From Bacteroidia bacterium (lineage in GTDB: Bacteria > Bacteroidota > Bacteroidia > J057 > JADKCL01): DNA of 64,000 nt. This document shows positions 37,182 to 44,379 of this stretch, piece after piece. Position numbers and translations under genes: made by a program. The stretch lies in the NCBI GenBank assembly GCA_020635905.1, contig JACJYV010000008.1, positions 186,001 through 250,000 of the forward strand, in the 5' to 3' direction. Numbering within the stretch: position 1 is the first letter of the stretch; each line of letters opens with the position of its first letter. The notes under the pieces were generated by a model, which had not been told where the DNA came from, made no database searches, and worked only from the letters and a program-made list of their open reading frames with translations.

Positions 37182-37556
37182 CTACAAACAGGTATAGTCC
37201 TTCACTTCAAGAATCTCCATTTCCCCCTCACGGCAGGGGCTGCTCTCCCCGGGATCAATGGCTTTATTCACCCACACACCCTTCACCCGCATCGTTTTAC
37301 AACGCTCCACCTCCTCCTTTTCGCCAAAGCACGCAGAAATCTGCTTCCCACCTTCGGTGGTCAGGATGCCTCCATTCCCACAAAAACAACTCAACGGGTG
37401 CATCACCCCTCTTTTGCTTTGGAAAGTTCCCGTAAAGGTCAGTTCTTCCGACACGGTCACCCTTCCCTCCTCAGTTTTTTGGGGCTTTTCAGAAGATTTA
37501 CACCCTGCCGCAAGCAGCAGAGCCAATGCTGTTAAAGTAAAAAATCCTGCTTTCAT
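37182..37556 (-). CDS. Small putative lipoprotein, last gene of the DUF4157 operon
   Basis: A 124-residue protein. The signal peptide FFTLTALALLLAAGC ends in a lipobox (LAAGC), giving a lipid-anchored mature protein. That domain has five further cysteines (CFCGNGG, ACFGE, RCKTM, PCREG) spaced for disulfides or metal. No family is recognised. It starts 20 bases after the YkgJ-type gene on the same strand, so it probably belongs to the same transcript. Confidence 0.65.
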   Translation of the reverse strand: MKAGFFTLTALALLLAAGCKSSEKPQKTEEGRVTVSEELTFTGTFQSKRGVMHPLSCFCGNGGILTTEGGKQISACFGEKEEVERCKTMRVKGVWVNKAIDPGESSPCREGEMEILEVKDYTCL

Positions 37557-37576
37557 TTCAGCAAGTTAATCCCATT

Positions 37577-38248
37577 TCAGGACTTTTTCTCCTCCGCAGA
37601 AGGATCAATTTCCACCGCGACCTTGCTCATGCGGGCTTCGGTCATGCGGGGACGGGTGCCCTGGAGGTTGGCTTCCAGCCATTCTGCATTGAGTTCCATC
37701 TTCTCAAAATCCTTCCAGATGCGACTGTCTTTATAGCAGGTGTATTTGCGGCACACCTGGGGACGGTCTGCATAGACCTTGCAGCCGCAATCGCCCTCCC
37801 GCACATGCGAGCAATACCCGCTGTTTTCGTGTCGGATGTAGTAGGGCCTGCCCAGGTCCCATTTCACCTTACCGCCCTCCACCTCCTCGCGGCTGAGGGC
37901 AAAATCCAGCTTGCAACAAGCCGCTTTGCAGATGTGCAGGCGCTCCGCGCAGTTGACCGCAGGGGCTGGCTGCTCGTCGGGCGGATCAAAGCGTAAAGCC
38001 AGATTGGGGCGCACCTCCTCCTCCTTGCTGCGGATCTCGCGGCGGATGTCGCCCACGGCTTGCTGCAATTCTTCGGGAACGATCTGGCCCTTTTTGACCA
38101 TCAGCTCAATCATGCCATACAAAAAAGCCTCAACTTCGTTGATGCGGCTGGCATGCTGGCTCAGCTCTGTGTGGGTAAAAAGCTGTCCCCGTTCGGCCTG
38201 GCGGCTGAGGCGGGCTACTTCTTCTGCGTTTTCGTTTTCGATGTTCAT
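37577..38248 (-). CDS. YkgJ-family cysteine-cluster protein
   Basis: A 223-residue cytoplasmic protein with the zinc/iron-chelating cysteine cluster of the YkgJ family. The ligands appear as CAERLHICKAACC at about residue 100 and CSHVREGDCGCKVY, CRKYTCYKD further on. The N-terminal 90 residues are helical and acidic and are not part of the usual domain. The family is proposed to bind Fe or Zn and its function is unknown. It lies 10 bases after the isoprenyl-synthase-like gene in a five-gene operon. Confidence 0.82.
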   Translation of the reverse strand: MNIENENAEEVARLSRQAERGQLFTHTELSQHASRINEVEAFLYGMIELMVKKGQIVPEELQQAVGDIRREIRSKEEEVRPNLALRFDPPDEQPAPAVNCAERLHICKAACCKLDFALSREEVEGGKVKWDLGRPYYIRHENSGYCSHVREGDCGCKVYADRPQVCRKYTCYKDSRIWKDFEKMELNAEWLEANLQGTRPRMTEARMSKVAVEIDPSAEEKKS

Positions 38249-38258
38249 GTGCGATCAA

Positions 38259-39344
38259 TTACAAGCCAGCCCGCCGCAGCAGGGCCCGCATGCCAAGCGA
38301 TTCTGAGGTATATTCTGGCGTTTCCACGTAGGGAGTGACAGGTTTTTCCTCCGTTCCCCGCCCCAGAATCTGTCCCACGGCGGAAAGTGAATAGGCTTCC
38401 TGCCCGTTTTCCTCCAGCAAATAATCCAGATCGGCAAAAAAGCCGTTAAAAAAGTCTGTCAGGTAGCGGGTCCCCTCATTATCGCCTGCATCAGCCAGGG
38501 CCTCCAGCCCCTGCTGGCGGTGCTGCAATGCCGACCAAACCAGAAATTTCCGGGTTTCTATCCCATCCAGTATTTGCCTGATTTCAGCCGCATGGAGCGA
38601 CACGAGCCCTTCGTTGGCGTAGCGCTCCAGCAGGGCCTGATTTTCGTGCTCACAGGTGAGCCCGTAGATGAGGGGCAGGGTCACCAGTCCCCGTTCGAGG
38701 TCGCCGGGGTATTCTGCGGGCCAGGTACCGTCCAGATCGTTGAAGATCTGGATGGCCAGGCCCACATGGTAGCCAAATCTGCGCAGGGCGCTGCGGATTT
38801 CTGTGCCTGCGCCTGCCGCAATGGCCCCCGCTTCAGCTGCAGTGGCAAACGCGGTGCCGGTTTTCATTTCGGCATTGGCCCAGTACCCTTCCAGGTCTTT
38901 GACCTGATTTGAAAGGTCGCGGTCCTGCCCCGCAGCAATGGACAGATAGCCATCTACAAAGGTTTCCAATAATTGATGCTGGCTCTTCTGGGGTATTTCA
39001 CTGCCGATCAGCAACCTGAAAGCCAGGCTCTGGTAAGTGCTGGCCAGGTTAAAAGCCCGGAAGGTGCCGATTTTTTCAGTGATTCCCTTGCGGCGATCCT
39101 GATCGCACAGGTCGTCCAGGATACGCAGCCCCAGGGCTGCGATGGTGATGGCTGCGGCTGGCCCGATGGCCGTTTTAGGGTCACCGCCGGCTGCCTGGCA
39201 GGCGCCCAGGCACAGCATGGCTTCAGGTATGGGGCCCGCCACATACTGTGAAGCGACGGTACCTATCCCGGGCCAGTAACCCGGCACGGCCGTAAATATC
39301 CGGATGCGTACATCTCCCACCAGGGAGGGAATCGGGGAACTCAT
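38259..39344 (-). CDS. Isoprenyl-diphosphate-synthase-like (class 1 isoprenoid) protein
   Basis: A 361-residue all-helical protein resembling trans-isoprenyl diphosphate synthases. The first Asp-rich motif is ILDDLCDQDRRKG near residue 97, GQDRDL is in place near 140, and KTGTAFATAAEAGAIAAG matches the usual KTxxLFxxA-xxGA segment. The second Asp-rich motif is changed to QIFNDLDG (Asn for the first Asp). The N-terminal GKR substrate-binding region is not evident. It may be a ComQ-like prenyltransferase or a divergent or inactive synthase. It follows a lipoprotein gene by two bases and precedes YkgJ by 10, in the DUF4157 operon. Confidence 0.72.
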   Translation of the reverse strand: MSSPIPSLVGDVRIRIFTAVPGYWPGIGTVASQYVAGPIPEAMLCLGACQAAGGDPKTAIGPAAAITIAALGLRILDDLCDQDRRKGITEKIGTFRAFNLASTYQSLAFRLLIGSEIPQKSQHQLLETFVDGYLSIAAGQDRDLSNQVKDLEGYWANAEMKTGTAFATAAEAGAIAAGAGTEIRSALRRFGYHVGLAIQIFNDLDGTWPAEYPGDLERGLVTLPLIYGLTCEHENQALLERYANEGLVSLHAAEIRQILDGIETRKFLVWSALQHRQQGLEALADAGDNEGTRYLTDFFNGFFADLDYLLEENGQEAYSLSAVGQILGRGTEEKPVTPYVETPEYTSESLGMRALLRRAGL

Positions 39345-39346
39345 GG

Positions 39347-40018
39347 TCAGGGTTGGGTTAATTTATCGGCCAGGTCGCGGCGGTATTTGATCCTCTCCCC
39401 TACTTCCTGGTTGAAATTATAGGGTTCCATTTTGTGCATGACATGCAGGAGGGCTGCGGCCACGTCTCCGGCCTGGTACTGGTACATTTTGGCCAGGGTA
39501 GCCGACTCACTGTCGCCCATTCTCACCCGACGTTCGTCGGTGAGGGATTCAATAAGCCGGGCTTCAATGCCCGGCAGGGCCAGCAGGCGGTTGCGGGTTT
39601 CAGACTCGTCGTAGCTCCATTCTCCCCACCACTCCATGGGCAGGGTGGAAATGGCGGTCATGTATGCTTCACGCTGCATTTCCGGGGCGATGACTTTTCC
39701 CTGTCCGGGATCGGTTTCCAGCACAAAAAAGAGCTGCATGGGGGTCAGGTCCTGCCAGTAACCCTGGGGAGACGCCGCCAGGGCTTTGAGCAGGTCGGCC
39801 CGGCCGGGCAGGCCTTCGGGCATAGAATAGGCTTCTGCATCCAGCAGCATCTGATCGAGAATCTGTTTCAAGTCTTTGGGGTTTGAGGAGGGAGAATGGG
39901 CCGCACTTCCGCCGGAATTTCCCTTACAGGAAGCACTCAACAGCAGGATGGCCAAAAGCAGGGAAAGCCCGGATACCAGGCTTTCCCTAAAGTTCAAACT
40001 ATATGAATTCGTCAACAT
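39347..40018 (-). CDS. Putative lipoprotein of the DUF4157 operon
   Basis: A 223-residue protein. The signal sequence GLSLLLAILLLSASC gives a lipobox (LSASC, Cys at about residue 31), followed by a Ser/Gly linker and a helical domain (MYQYQAGDVAAALLHVMHKM and others) that I do not recognise. The gene lies 22 bases after the DUF4157 gene and two bases before the isoprenyl-synthase-like gene. The tight packing implies one transcript and a shared process at the cell envelope. Confidence 0.7.
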   Translation of the reverse strand: MLTNSYSLNFRESLVSGLSLLLAILLLSASCKGNSGGSAAHSPSSNPKDLKQILDQMLLDAEAYSMPEGLPGRADLLKALAASPQGYWQDLTPMQLFFVLETDPGQGKVIAPEMQREAYMTAISTLPMEWWGEWSYDESETRNRLLALPGIEARLIESLTDERRVRMGDSESATLAKMYQYQAGDVAAALLHVMHKMEPYNFNQEVGERIKYRRDLADKLTQP

Positions 40019-40040
40019 AGATCTGACCGCGCTGAGAGGC

Positions 40041-41726
40041 TCAGTAGGCCTGATCGAAGTATCTGCTCATGATCCAGCCCACCTGACCGGTAAAAGTACC
40101 AGAGGTGATTTCGACTTTGCGCCAGGAGCCGGATTTATTCATGGAAAGAGTTTTCACATTGGTTTCTTTGGGCAGTTTGCCAATGCGGGTGGTATCCCAC
40201 TTATTATAGTCCTTGACCAGGTGCACGCCTGCGGCGTTGGTTTTCCCTTCGGGAACCAGCACCTTGTCCACGGTTTTGTCACGGGTGCCGTCCGGACCAT
40301 ATACTTCGTTCCACTTTTTGTAGGCAGCTTCCTGTCCGGCCAGTCGGGCGTCGCCATTATTGAGCAGGGCGGGAGTTTCTTCCTTATAAGTTTTGGTGCT
40401 GCTGTTGTACTGGAATCCCCAGGAGACGTTTCCGAAGGAAACGCCCGTGCGGTCATCCATGGCATTGGAGGAAAACTCGAGCACGGATGGATCGACGATG
40501 CCGGGTTGGTCCCAGAGCATGACATCGTTGCCTTTGTAACTGCCGGGACGAGAATTGCTCATGTTTTGCACATTGCCCTTGGCGTCCTTGTTGTGGCCAT
40601 AGAAGGGGGTTTTGTCGGTGCCGGGATTGGCGCGGTCCACCCGCCAGCCGCCTGCGGCGGCGCGGGCAGCCCGGTCGGCACTCATGCCCGAATCGGTGGC
40701 CTTGGTGGACCAGGTGCCGGGCACGGTGCCGCGGCGCACGGTCTGCACAAAACGGATATTGCTACCCTCCGTTTTCTGGTTGGGCTTCATGTCGATCTGA
40801 ATCTCGTAGGCCCGCTTGGTGGTAACGGTGTTGTCCACCACCAGACCATGACTAACGGTAAAATCACCATAAGTGCCTTTGAGCACGGTATTTTTCTTGC
40901 CTGCGGCAGGCATGAAAGGCTTCGCGGCCGGGGTGGTGGTGGGCGGTGGAGTGCCTCCGCCTCCGCAACGGCGAAGGGCGCCTGAGTTGTCGCGGGTTTG
41001 TACGGGAGCTTCTTCGCCCAGGGCATTTTGCTGACCTGAGATCAGGGATTCCCGTGAATTTTCGGATTTGAACTGGGAAATGCCATGGTCAAACTGACCG
41101 GCATTCTTTTGGGCGTTGCCATCCACCTGCTTTCTCTGCACGGCTCCCTGCTGCACCACGTGGGTGAGCTCGTGGGCCAGCAGCCCTTTGCCCTGCATGG
41201 TACCGGGCTGGTAGGCGCCAGGCTGGAAATGGACGTCTTTGCCAGACGTGTAGGCAAAGGCTCCAATGGAGGCAGGAGATTCATCTTCGTGGATGCGAAC
41301 CCCGCTCATGTCAGCGCCGAAGGCGCCTTCCATTTGCTGCTGGGTGCCGCTGTCCATGCTTTTGCCCTTGCCCTTGGACTGGGTGACGTGGGATTCCAAT
41401 TCCTCAGGGGCCGTCTGAGAGCCCTGGGAGCTGGATTTGGCCTGAATGCCAGGCGAAAATGACTGAGAAACGGAGGCGGGAGATTTGCCCATCACCATTT
41501 CAGCCATTTTGTCTGCTTCTTTTTCTGCGGGATCTTCTTTGCCGCCTACGGCCAGTTTGGCCTGGATATCGCCCCCTGTGTGGGACATTACATAATGGGG
41601 GGAGGACTCTCCCGCCTGGTCGGCTTCCAGCTGAAAATCAGGTGGATTTACGCCTTTCAACTCTTTTTCCTGGGAGAGATTGCTCTGGGAACGCTCCTCC
41701 CTTTCTTTTCCGGATAGTGATTTCAT
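40041..41726 (-). CDS. DUF4157 (eCIS-core domain) protein
   Basis: A 561-residue protein without signal peptide. The N-terminal third is the DUF4157 module. GGKEDPAEKEADKMAEMVMG (residues 61-80) is its leading motif. MEGAFGADMSGVRIHEDE and GKDVHFQPGAY follow. HELTHVVQQ (HExxH at 185-189) resembles a zinc-protease site. A linker leads to a C-terminal beta-rich domain from about residue 270 with no family known to me, ending in an SH3-like phrase (GTFTGQVGWIMSRYF). DUF4157 marks cargo or effectors of extracellular contractile injection systems in many bacteria, but no sheath, tube or baseplate gene is here. It heads a five-gene operon. Confidence 0.85.
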   Translation of the reverse strand: MKSLSGKEREERSQSNLSQEKELKGVNPPDFQLEADQAGESSPHYVMSHTGGDIQAKLAVGGKEDPAEKEADKMAEMVMGKSPASVSQSFSPGIQAKSSSQGSQTAPEELESHVTQSKGKGKSMDSGTQQQMEGAFGADMSGVRIHEDESPASIGAFAYTSGKDVHFQPGAYQPGTMQGKGLLAHELTHVVQQGAVQRKQVDGNAQKNAGQFDHGISQFKSENSRESLISGQQNALGEEAPVQTRDNSGALRRCGGGGTPPPTTTPAAKPFMPAAGKKNTVLKGTYGDFTVSHGLVVDNTVTTKRAYEIQIDMKPNQKTEGSNIRFVQTVRRGTVPGTWSTKATDSGMSADRAARAAAGGWRVDRANPGTDKTPFYGHNKDAKGNVQNMSNSRPGSYKGNDVMLWDQPGIVDPSVLEFSSNAMDDRTGVSFGNVSWGFQYNSSTKTYKEETPALLNNGDARLAGQEAAYKKWNEVYGPDGTRDKTVDKVLVPEGKTNAAGVHLVKDYNKWDTTRIGKLPKETNVKTLSMNKSGSWRKVEITSGTFTGQVGWIMSRYFDQAY

Positions 41727-41885
41727 AAGGGCTTAATCGAATCATTTATTGGCCCATGAGGCCAGGGTAAATATACGAAGATTCAACATGTCAGAATCAG
41801 ATTCTGATGGATTTATTTTCAGGAGGTTAGGGGCGAAAAGGAATCCCTTTTCCTGCTTATGATTGCCTCATTTCTGAGGGGATTC

Positions 41886-42353
41886 TCAGGGAACCACGTT
41901 GAATTCCATGACAGTGATGAAGCCCGCGCCAGGAATGGTGCCCGATGAACAATTATAGCCCCTCAACTCAAGGGTGTAAGTCCCGGGGGGAAGCCAGATC
42001 ACCCCGTCAAAGATGGGGTAATTGGAGGTGGTGAGGGCGGAATAAAAAATCTCCACGTCGTCGAGGTAGAGGCCGATGGGGTCGCTGGAACAATTGCCCC
42101 CAAGGAAAACGGAACTAACGGTCCAGCGGGCCCGGGCCGAGGTAATCTTCCAGATTTTGCCTGCAGGCACCGTGAGGGTGGTGGTGGCCAATATTTTTGT
42201 TCCAGAGTTAACGGCTGAGCCTGACAGGGATTGGTAAAGGACCTGGTTGAATTCGAGGTTGGCCTGGGCCTGGGTGCCAAGGCAAAACAGCATGAGAATC
42301 AGGGAAAGAAGCAGAGATTTGAAGGAAAAGGTCATGGATGGGGAATTTTTCAT
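41886..42353 (-). CDS. Secreted beta-sandwich-like protein, paralogue of the 33746-34213 gene
   Basis: With the start at ATG 42353 the product has 155 residues and a signal peptide (FKSLLLSLILMLFCLGTQAQ). It shares LEFNQV, LTVPAGKIWKITSARARWT, DPIGLYLDDVEIFYS and LPPGTYTLELRGYNC with the gene at 33.7 kb, roughly half the residues being the same by eye. Upstream in-frame sequence to 42578 is a GC-rich repeat block, not coding. The family and ligand are unknown. Confidence 0.72.
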   Translation of the reverse strand: MKNSPSMTFSFKSLLLSLILMLFCLGTQAQANLEFNQVLYQSLSGSAVNSGTKILATTTLTVPAGKIWKITSARARWTVSSVFLGGNCSSDPIGLYLDDVEIFYSALTTSNYPIFDGVIWLPPGTYTLELRGYNCSSGTIPGAGFITVMEFNVVP

Positions 42354-42394
42354 GGGGAAAAATAGAAAATTTTTAATAAATCCGAAAAAGCGTT

Positions 42395-42570
42395 GGGGCG
42401 GTGTGGGTCCCGAACGCCTTCGGGAGGGTGGGGCGGCGGTGCAAGGGATGTGAAGGGCCGACTGAGCGACGAGCTGCCTGCGGCGAGGAGCGAGGGAGGG
42501 TGCTCTGCACGGCACCCCTGAGCAGCCCGACCCGGGCCGTGGCCCGCAGGGCGCCCGGGTTGCACCCAAA
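42395..42570. repeat. GC-rich intergenic block, related to the one at 37.1 kb
   Basis: A GC-rich block within the 316-base divergent region 42354-42669. It contains stem-forming pieces such as CCCGAACGCCTTCGGGAGGG and CCCGGGCC/GGCCCGCAGGGCGCCCGGG. On the minus strand the order GGGTCGGGCT, CAGGGGTGCCGTGC, GCTCAGT, CACCGCC, CCTCC parallels the 37.1-kb block. The remaining 100 bases up to 42669 are AT-rich and probably hold the promoter of the kinase gene. Confidence 0.55.
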
Positions 42571-42669
42571 TCCTGCAAATTTCCATTTTCATTACTTTTT
42601 TTCGCAGATTTCCCTAAATTCCATTCAGATTCTATGATTTCGGTTTTTTAACGGTCTAACATCTCGATT

Positions 42670-44250
42670 TTGTCCCAAAATCCTCTCATTCTCACCATTG
42701 ACCTGGGTACCGGCGGGCCCAAAGCAGCTTTGTTTACGGCAGCGGGCGAACTGGTCGGTCATGCTTTCGCAGAAACACCCATCCAACTCCTGCCCGGCGG
42801 CGGTGCAGAACAGGACCCGGCCGACTGGTGGAGGGCCATCAAAAGCGCTATTCAGCAGCTGCTGAGCCAGGTACGGGTGGATCCGGCCAGCATCGTGGCC
42901 ATGAATGTGACCGCCCAATGGTCGGGTACGGTGGCCGTGGACAAGGAGGGAAATCCGCTGATGAATGCGGTGATCTGGATGGATTCGCGGGGCTCGAAAC
43001 AGATCAAAGAACTGGTGAAAGGTCCGCTGATGGTGGAGGGCTATGCGGTGAATAAAATCCTGGGTTGGCTGCGCAAAACAGGCGGCGCACCGGGGCATGC
43101 GGGCAAGGATCCGCTGGCGCATATTTTGTTTATCAAGGCCAATTACCCTGAGGTGTATGCCAAAACGCATAAGTTTCTGGAGCCCAAAGATTATCTCAAC
43201 CTGAAACTGACGGGTATTTTTGCGGCCAGCTACGACTCGATCACCCTGCACTGGGTGACGGACAACCGCAAGATCAATGAGGTCAGGTACGACGAGGGGT
43301 TGCTGAAAATGAGCACCCTCGACCGGGCCAAGCTGCCCGATCTGAATCCGCCCAACCAGGTGCTGGGCACGCTGACGGCTGAGGTGGCCCGCGAACTGGG
43401 CCTGAGCCCGGATACGAAGGTGATTTCGGGTACGCCCGATCTGCAATCGGCGGCGGTGGGTTCGGGTGCGGTGCTGGATTTTCAGCCGCATTTGTATGTG
43501 GGCACGAGTTCGTGGCTGGTCTGCCATGTGCCCTGGAAGAAAACGGATATTGATCATAATATGGCCAGTCTGCCGGCGGCTATTCCGGGTCGGTATTTCA
43601 TTGTGAATGAGCAGGAAACGGCAGGGGAATGCCTGGATTTTTTCAAGGACAATATTCTGTACCCCAGGGATGCGCTTTCCCAGGAAGAGGCTCCCGCGGA
43701 TTTTTTCCGCCGCATCAACGAGCTGGCGGCCTCGGTGCCTGCGGGCAGCAACCGGCTGATTTTTATGCCGTGGTTGTACGGGGAAAGGTCGCCGATTGAG
43801 GACCACTACGTGCGGGGCGGCTTTTTCAATATGGGGCTGGATCACACCCGGGCCCATCTGGTGCGGGCGATCATGGAAGGGGTGGCCTGCAACTCGCGCT
43901 GGCTGCTGAGGTACGTGGAGAAAATGTGCAAGCGGCAGTTTGAGGCGATCAATTTCATTGGAGGTGGGGCGCAAAGCGAGATCTGGTGCCAGATCTTCGC
44001 TGATGTGTTTGACCGGCCGATACGGCAGGTGGAGGACCCGATCCTGGCCAATGCGCGGGGCGCGGCTTTTCTGGCCTCCATGGCCCTGGGCCTGCTCAAA
44101 CTGGAAGATATTCCCCAAAAGATCAAAATCCGGAAAACGTTTACCCCGAACCCACAAAACCACCAGGTGTATGACAATCTTTTCCGGGAGTACGTGCAGA
44201 TCTACAAACGCAACAAAAAGGCTTATAAAAGGTTAAACAGTCATTCCTGA
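42670..44250 (+). CDS. FGGY-family carbohydrate kinase
   Basis: A 526-residue sugar kinase of the FGGY family (xylulokinase/gluconokinase group). The N-terminal ATPase motif is LTIDLGTGGPKAALF, MNVTAQWSGTVAVD and VIWMDSRG follow, and the C-terminal FGGY-type segment is AINFIGGGAQSEIWCQIFAD. The exact sugar cannot be read from the sequence. The start is TTG at 42670, since no ATG or GTG precedes the conserved DLGTG motif. It is followed by the S1P-lyase-like gene on the same strand after 129 bases of inverted-repeat sequence. Confidence 0.85.
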   Translation: MSQNPLILTIDLGTGGPKAALFTAAGELVGHAFAETPIQLLPGGGAEQDPADWWRAIKSAIQQLLSQVRVDPASIVAMNVTAQWSGTVAVDKEGNPLMNAVIWMDSRGSKQIKELVKGPLMVEGYAVNKILGWLRKTGGAPGHAGKDPLAHILFIKANYPEVYAKTHKFLEPKDYLNLKLTGIFAASYDSITLHWVTDNRKINEVRYDEGLLKMSTLDRAKLPDLNPPNQVLGTLTAEVARELGLSPDTKVISGTPDLQSAAVGSGAVLDFQPHLYVGTSSWLVCHVPWKKTDIDHNMASLPAAIPGRYFIVNEQETAGECLDFFKDNILYPRDALSQEEAPADFFRRINELAASVPAGSNRLIFMPWLYGERSPIEDHYVRGGFFNMGLDHTRAHLVRAIMEGVACNSRWLLRYVEKMCKRQFEAINFIGGGAQSEIWCQIFADVFDRPIRQVEDPILANARGAAFLASMALGLLKLEDIPQKIKIRKTFTPNPQNHQVYDNLFREYVQIYKRNKKAYKRLNSHS

Positions 44251-44370
44251 GATGTTAGATTAAGAGATTTTAGATTTCAGATGATTACGCACAATCGCAA
44301 TTCCTCAATCCCCAATCTCTTAAATCTATTATCTGCCAGTCTAAAATCTAATATCTCAATGTCTCACATC
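44251..44370. repeat. Imperfect inverted repeat of the AGATGTTAGAT type
   Basis: The left arm GAGATGTTAGATTAAGAGAT and the right arm ending CAATGTCTCACATCTC are imperfect inverted copies about 30 bp long around an AT-rich centre. Another element built from the same words lies at 48566-48688. Confidence 0.6.
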
Positions 44371-44379
44371 TCATAGAAA

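Noticed and set aside
39876..40985. 369-aa plus-strand open frame antisense to the DUF4157 gene
   Set aside because: It lies entirely opposite well-supported genes, is Gly/His/Val-rich as expected for a shadow of a GC-rich gene, and has no recognisable domain.
42625..44163. 512-aa minus-strand open frame opposite the FGGY kinase
   Set aside because: It is antisense to an intact kinase with full motifs; its Arg/His/Gln-rich composition is that of a shadow frame.
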